From positions 650,441 to 714,440 of the forward strand of contig NC_014387.1 of the NCBI RefSeq assembly GCF_000145035.1: a stretch of 64,000 bases of DNA, read 5' to 3'. Under the pieces are notes generated by a model. It was not told where the DNA came from and searched no databases. It worked only from the letters and a program-made list of their open reading frames with translations. Of this stretch, positions 63,071 to 64,000 are shown piece by piece. This DNA comes from Butyrivibrio proteoclasticus B316 (GTDB taxonomy: Bacteria > Bacillota > Clostridia > Lachnospirales > Lachnospiraceae). The translations under genes and the position numbers were made by a program. Positions within the stretch are counted from its first letter, which is position 1, and every line of letters begins with the position of its first letter.

Positions 63071-63094
63071 CATAAATTAAATTTTGGAGTGTGT

Positions 63095-64000
63095 ATGAAA
63101 ACTGTAGATGTAATTATTCCCACCTACAAACCTGATATATCTGTATTTAGGCTGATTGATGATCTGGAGAGACAGTCTGTCAGACCAGAGCATATCATTA
63201 TAATGAATACTGAGGAAAAATACTGGACAGATCTGATTACTTCCAGCAAAGAAAATCCTCAGGATAAGTACGACAATATCATAGTCAAACATGTTACTAA
63301 GGCGGAGTTTGACCATGGCGAGACCAGAAATCAGGGTGTTTTATTATCTGATGCGGATTGTTTCCTTATGATGACTCAGGATGCCTTCCCCAAGGATAAG
63401 ATGCTTATCTCAAGTCTTATCAAGGCATTGGATGACGATGTGGCAGCAGCTTATGCAAGACAGTATCCCAAAACTGACTGTAATCTTGCAGAACGTTATT
63501 CCAGAAAATTCAATTATCCGAATGAGCCCATGAAGAAGACTCAGAAGGATGTTGAAAAGCTTGGCATCAAGACTTACTTTTGCTCAAATGTATGTGCCAT
63601 GTACAGACGTGATATATATAACGAGATTGGTGGGTTTACTCATAAGACTATTTTTAATGAGGACATGGTTTATGCTGGAAATGCATGCCAGAGAGGATAT
63701 GCTATTTGCTATGTGCCGGAAGCCGGGGTGATCCATTCACATAACTATTCATGTGCACAGCAGTTTCACCGTAATTTTGATCTTGGAGTTTCACAGACTG
63801 ATCACCCGGAAGTATTTGGAGGAATCAGTTCTGAATCAGAAGGCAAAAAGATGGTGGTTCAGACTATTCAGCATTTCAGACATATCGGCAAGGCTTATAT
63901 GATCCCACATTATATTATTATGTGCGGTTGCAGATTTGTTGGTTACAAGCTGGGAAGAAACTATAAGAAACTGCCTAAGGGCTTTGTCAGAGCTTGTAGT
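63095..64000 (+). CDS. GT2 rhamnosyltransferase-like protein, 3' end outside window
   Basis: The frame from ATG 63095 stays open to the window end (302 codons), so the C-terminus is missing. A TTTGGAG site precedes the start. MKTVDVIIPTYKPD is the GT2 opening. VTKAEFDHGETRNQG and LMMTQDAFPKD are characteristic of rhamnosyltransferases, with FNEDMVYAGNACQRGY as the later acidic block. It would transfer L-rhamnose from dTDP-rhamnose, which fits the rfbBAC genes. A basic segment near the cut end (GYKLGRNYKKLPKGF) may lie at the membrane. Confidence 0.85.
   Translation, partial: MKTVDVIIPTYKPDISVFRLIDDLERQSVRPEHIIIMNTEEKYWTDLITSSKENPQDKYDNIIVKHVTKAEFDHGETRNQGVLLSDADCFLMMTQDAFPKDKMLISSLIKALDDDVAAAYARQYPKTDCNLAERYSRKFNYPNEPMKKTQKDVEKLGIKTYFCSNVCAMYRRDIYNEIGGFTHKTIFNEDMVYAGNACQRGYAICYVPEAGVIHSHNYSCAQQFHRNFDLGVSQTDHPEVFGGISSESEGKKMVVQTIQHFRHIGKAYMIPHYIIMCGCRFVGYKLGRNYKKLPKGFVRACS

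Overview
The window looks like a chromosomal cell-surface polysaccharide locus from a low-to-moderate GC Gram-positive anaerobe, most likely Lachnospiraceae (Butyrivibrio or Pseudobutyrivibrio type). I base this on strong GGAGG-type ribosome binding sites, LCP and GH25 wall enzymes, LicD proteins and families common in that group (my reading of DUF6056 and DUF6077). This is inference; no rRNA or other taxonomic marker is present. I recognised no tRNA, rRNA, CRISPR array or insertion sequence.

Layout. Positions 1-2613 hold the 3' end of a ribulose-phosphate epimerase-like gene and a large LicD protein. A minus-strand AAA ATPase (2666-3763) follows, with a phased 39-bp tandem repeat upstream. 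From a good promoter at 3930-3958 a long plus-strand operon runs to 21154. It encodes two radical SAM/SPASM proteins, a chimeric TagA-type transferase, an O-antigen ligase/polymerase-like protein, an initiating sugar transferase, a nucleotide-sugar epimerase, an FAD enzyme, GT2 transferases, a sugar aminotransferase, two GT-C-like membrane proteins and a flippase. A minus-strand SGNH lipoprotein (21337-22578) faces this operon. A second plus-strand series (22779-39542) carries a UDP-galactopyranose mutase-like enzyme, a GtrB-like transferase, two MBOAT/SGNH acylation modules, uridine kinase, a split DUF6077 protein, LicD, a nucleotidyltransferase-aminotransferase fusion, an ornithine cyclodeaminase homologue and an ArnE/ArnF-like pair. 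From 39919 come a very large GH25 wall hydrolase, rfbB-rfbA-rfbC, a Wzm/Wzt-type ABC exporter, a methyltransferase-kinase protein resembling the WbdD chain-capping enzyme, two large GT2 enzymes, phosphoglucomutase, two more GT2 enzymes, a second initiating sugar transferase, an LCP ligase and a rhamnosyltransferase that runs off the window.

How it may work together (inference). Sugar nucleotides come from phosphoglucomutase, rfbBAC, the epimerase, the aminotransferase and the mutase. Two initiating enzymes prime undecaprenyl phosphate, and the GT2 enzymes extend the chains. Export can go by a flippase/polymerase route and by an ABC transporter route with a candidate capping enzyme. Und-P-sugar synthases, the small flippase pair and the membrane transferases would decorate the chains outside the cell, the MBOAT/SGNH pairs would acylate them, LicD would add phospho-substituents and LCP would attach polymer to the wall.

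The most unusual signal is a structured intergenic element present twice (21165-21329 and 39576-39734, opposite strands). Three unpaired blocks are identical between the copies, while all the stems differ in sequence but still pair. This is the covariation expected of a selected RNA or single-stranded DNA fold. Other points are the phased iterons before the ATPase, the WbdD-like protein, three genes with interrupted reading frames, a repeated AATTCGTATATC gene-end motif and interleaved pairings before phosphoglucomutase.
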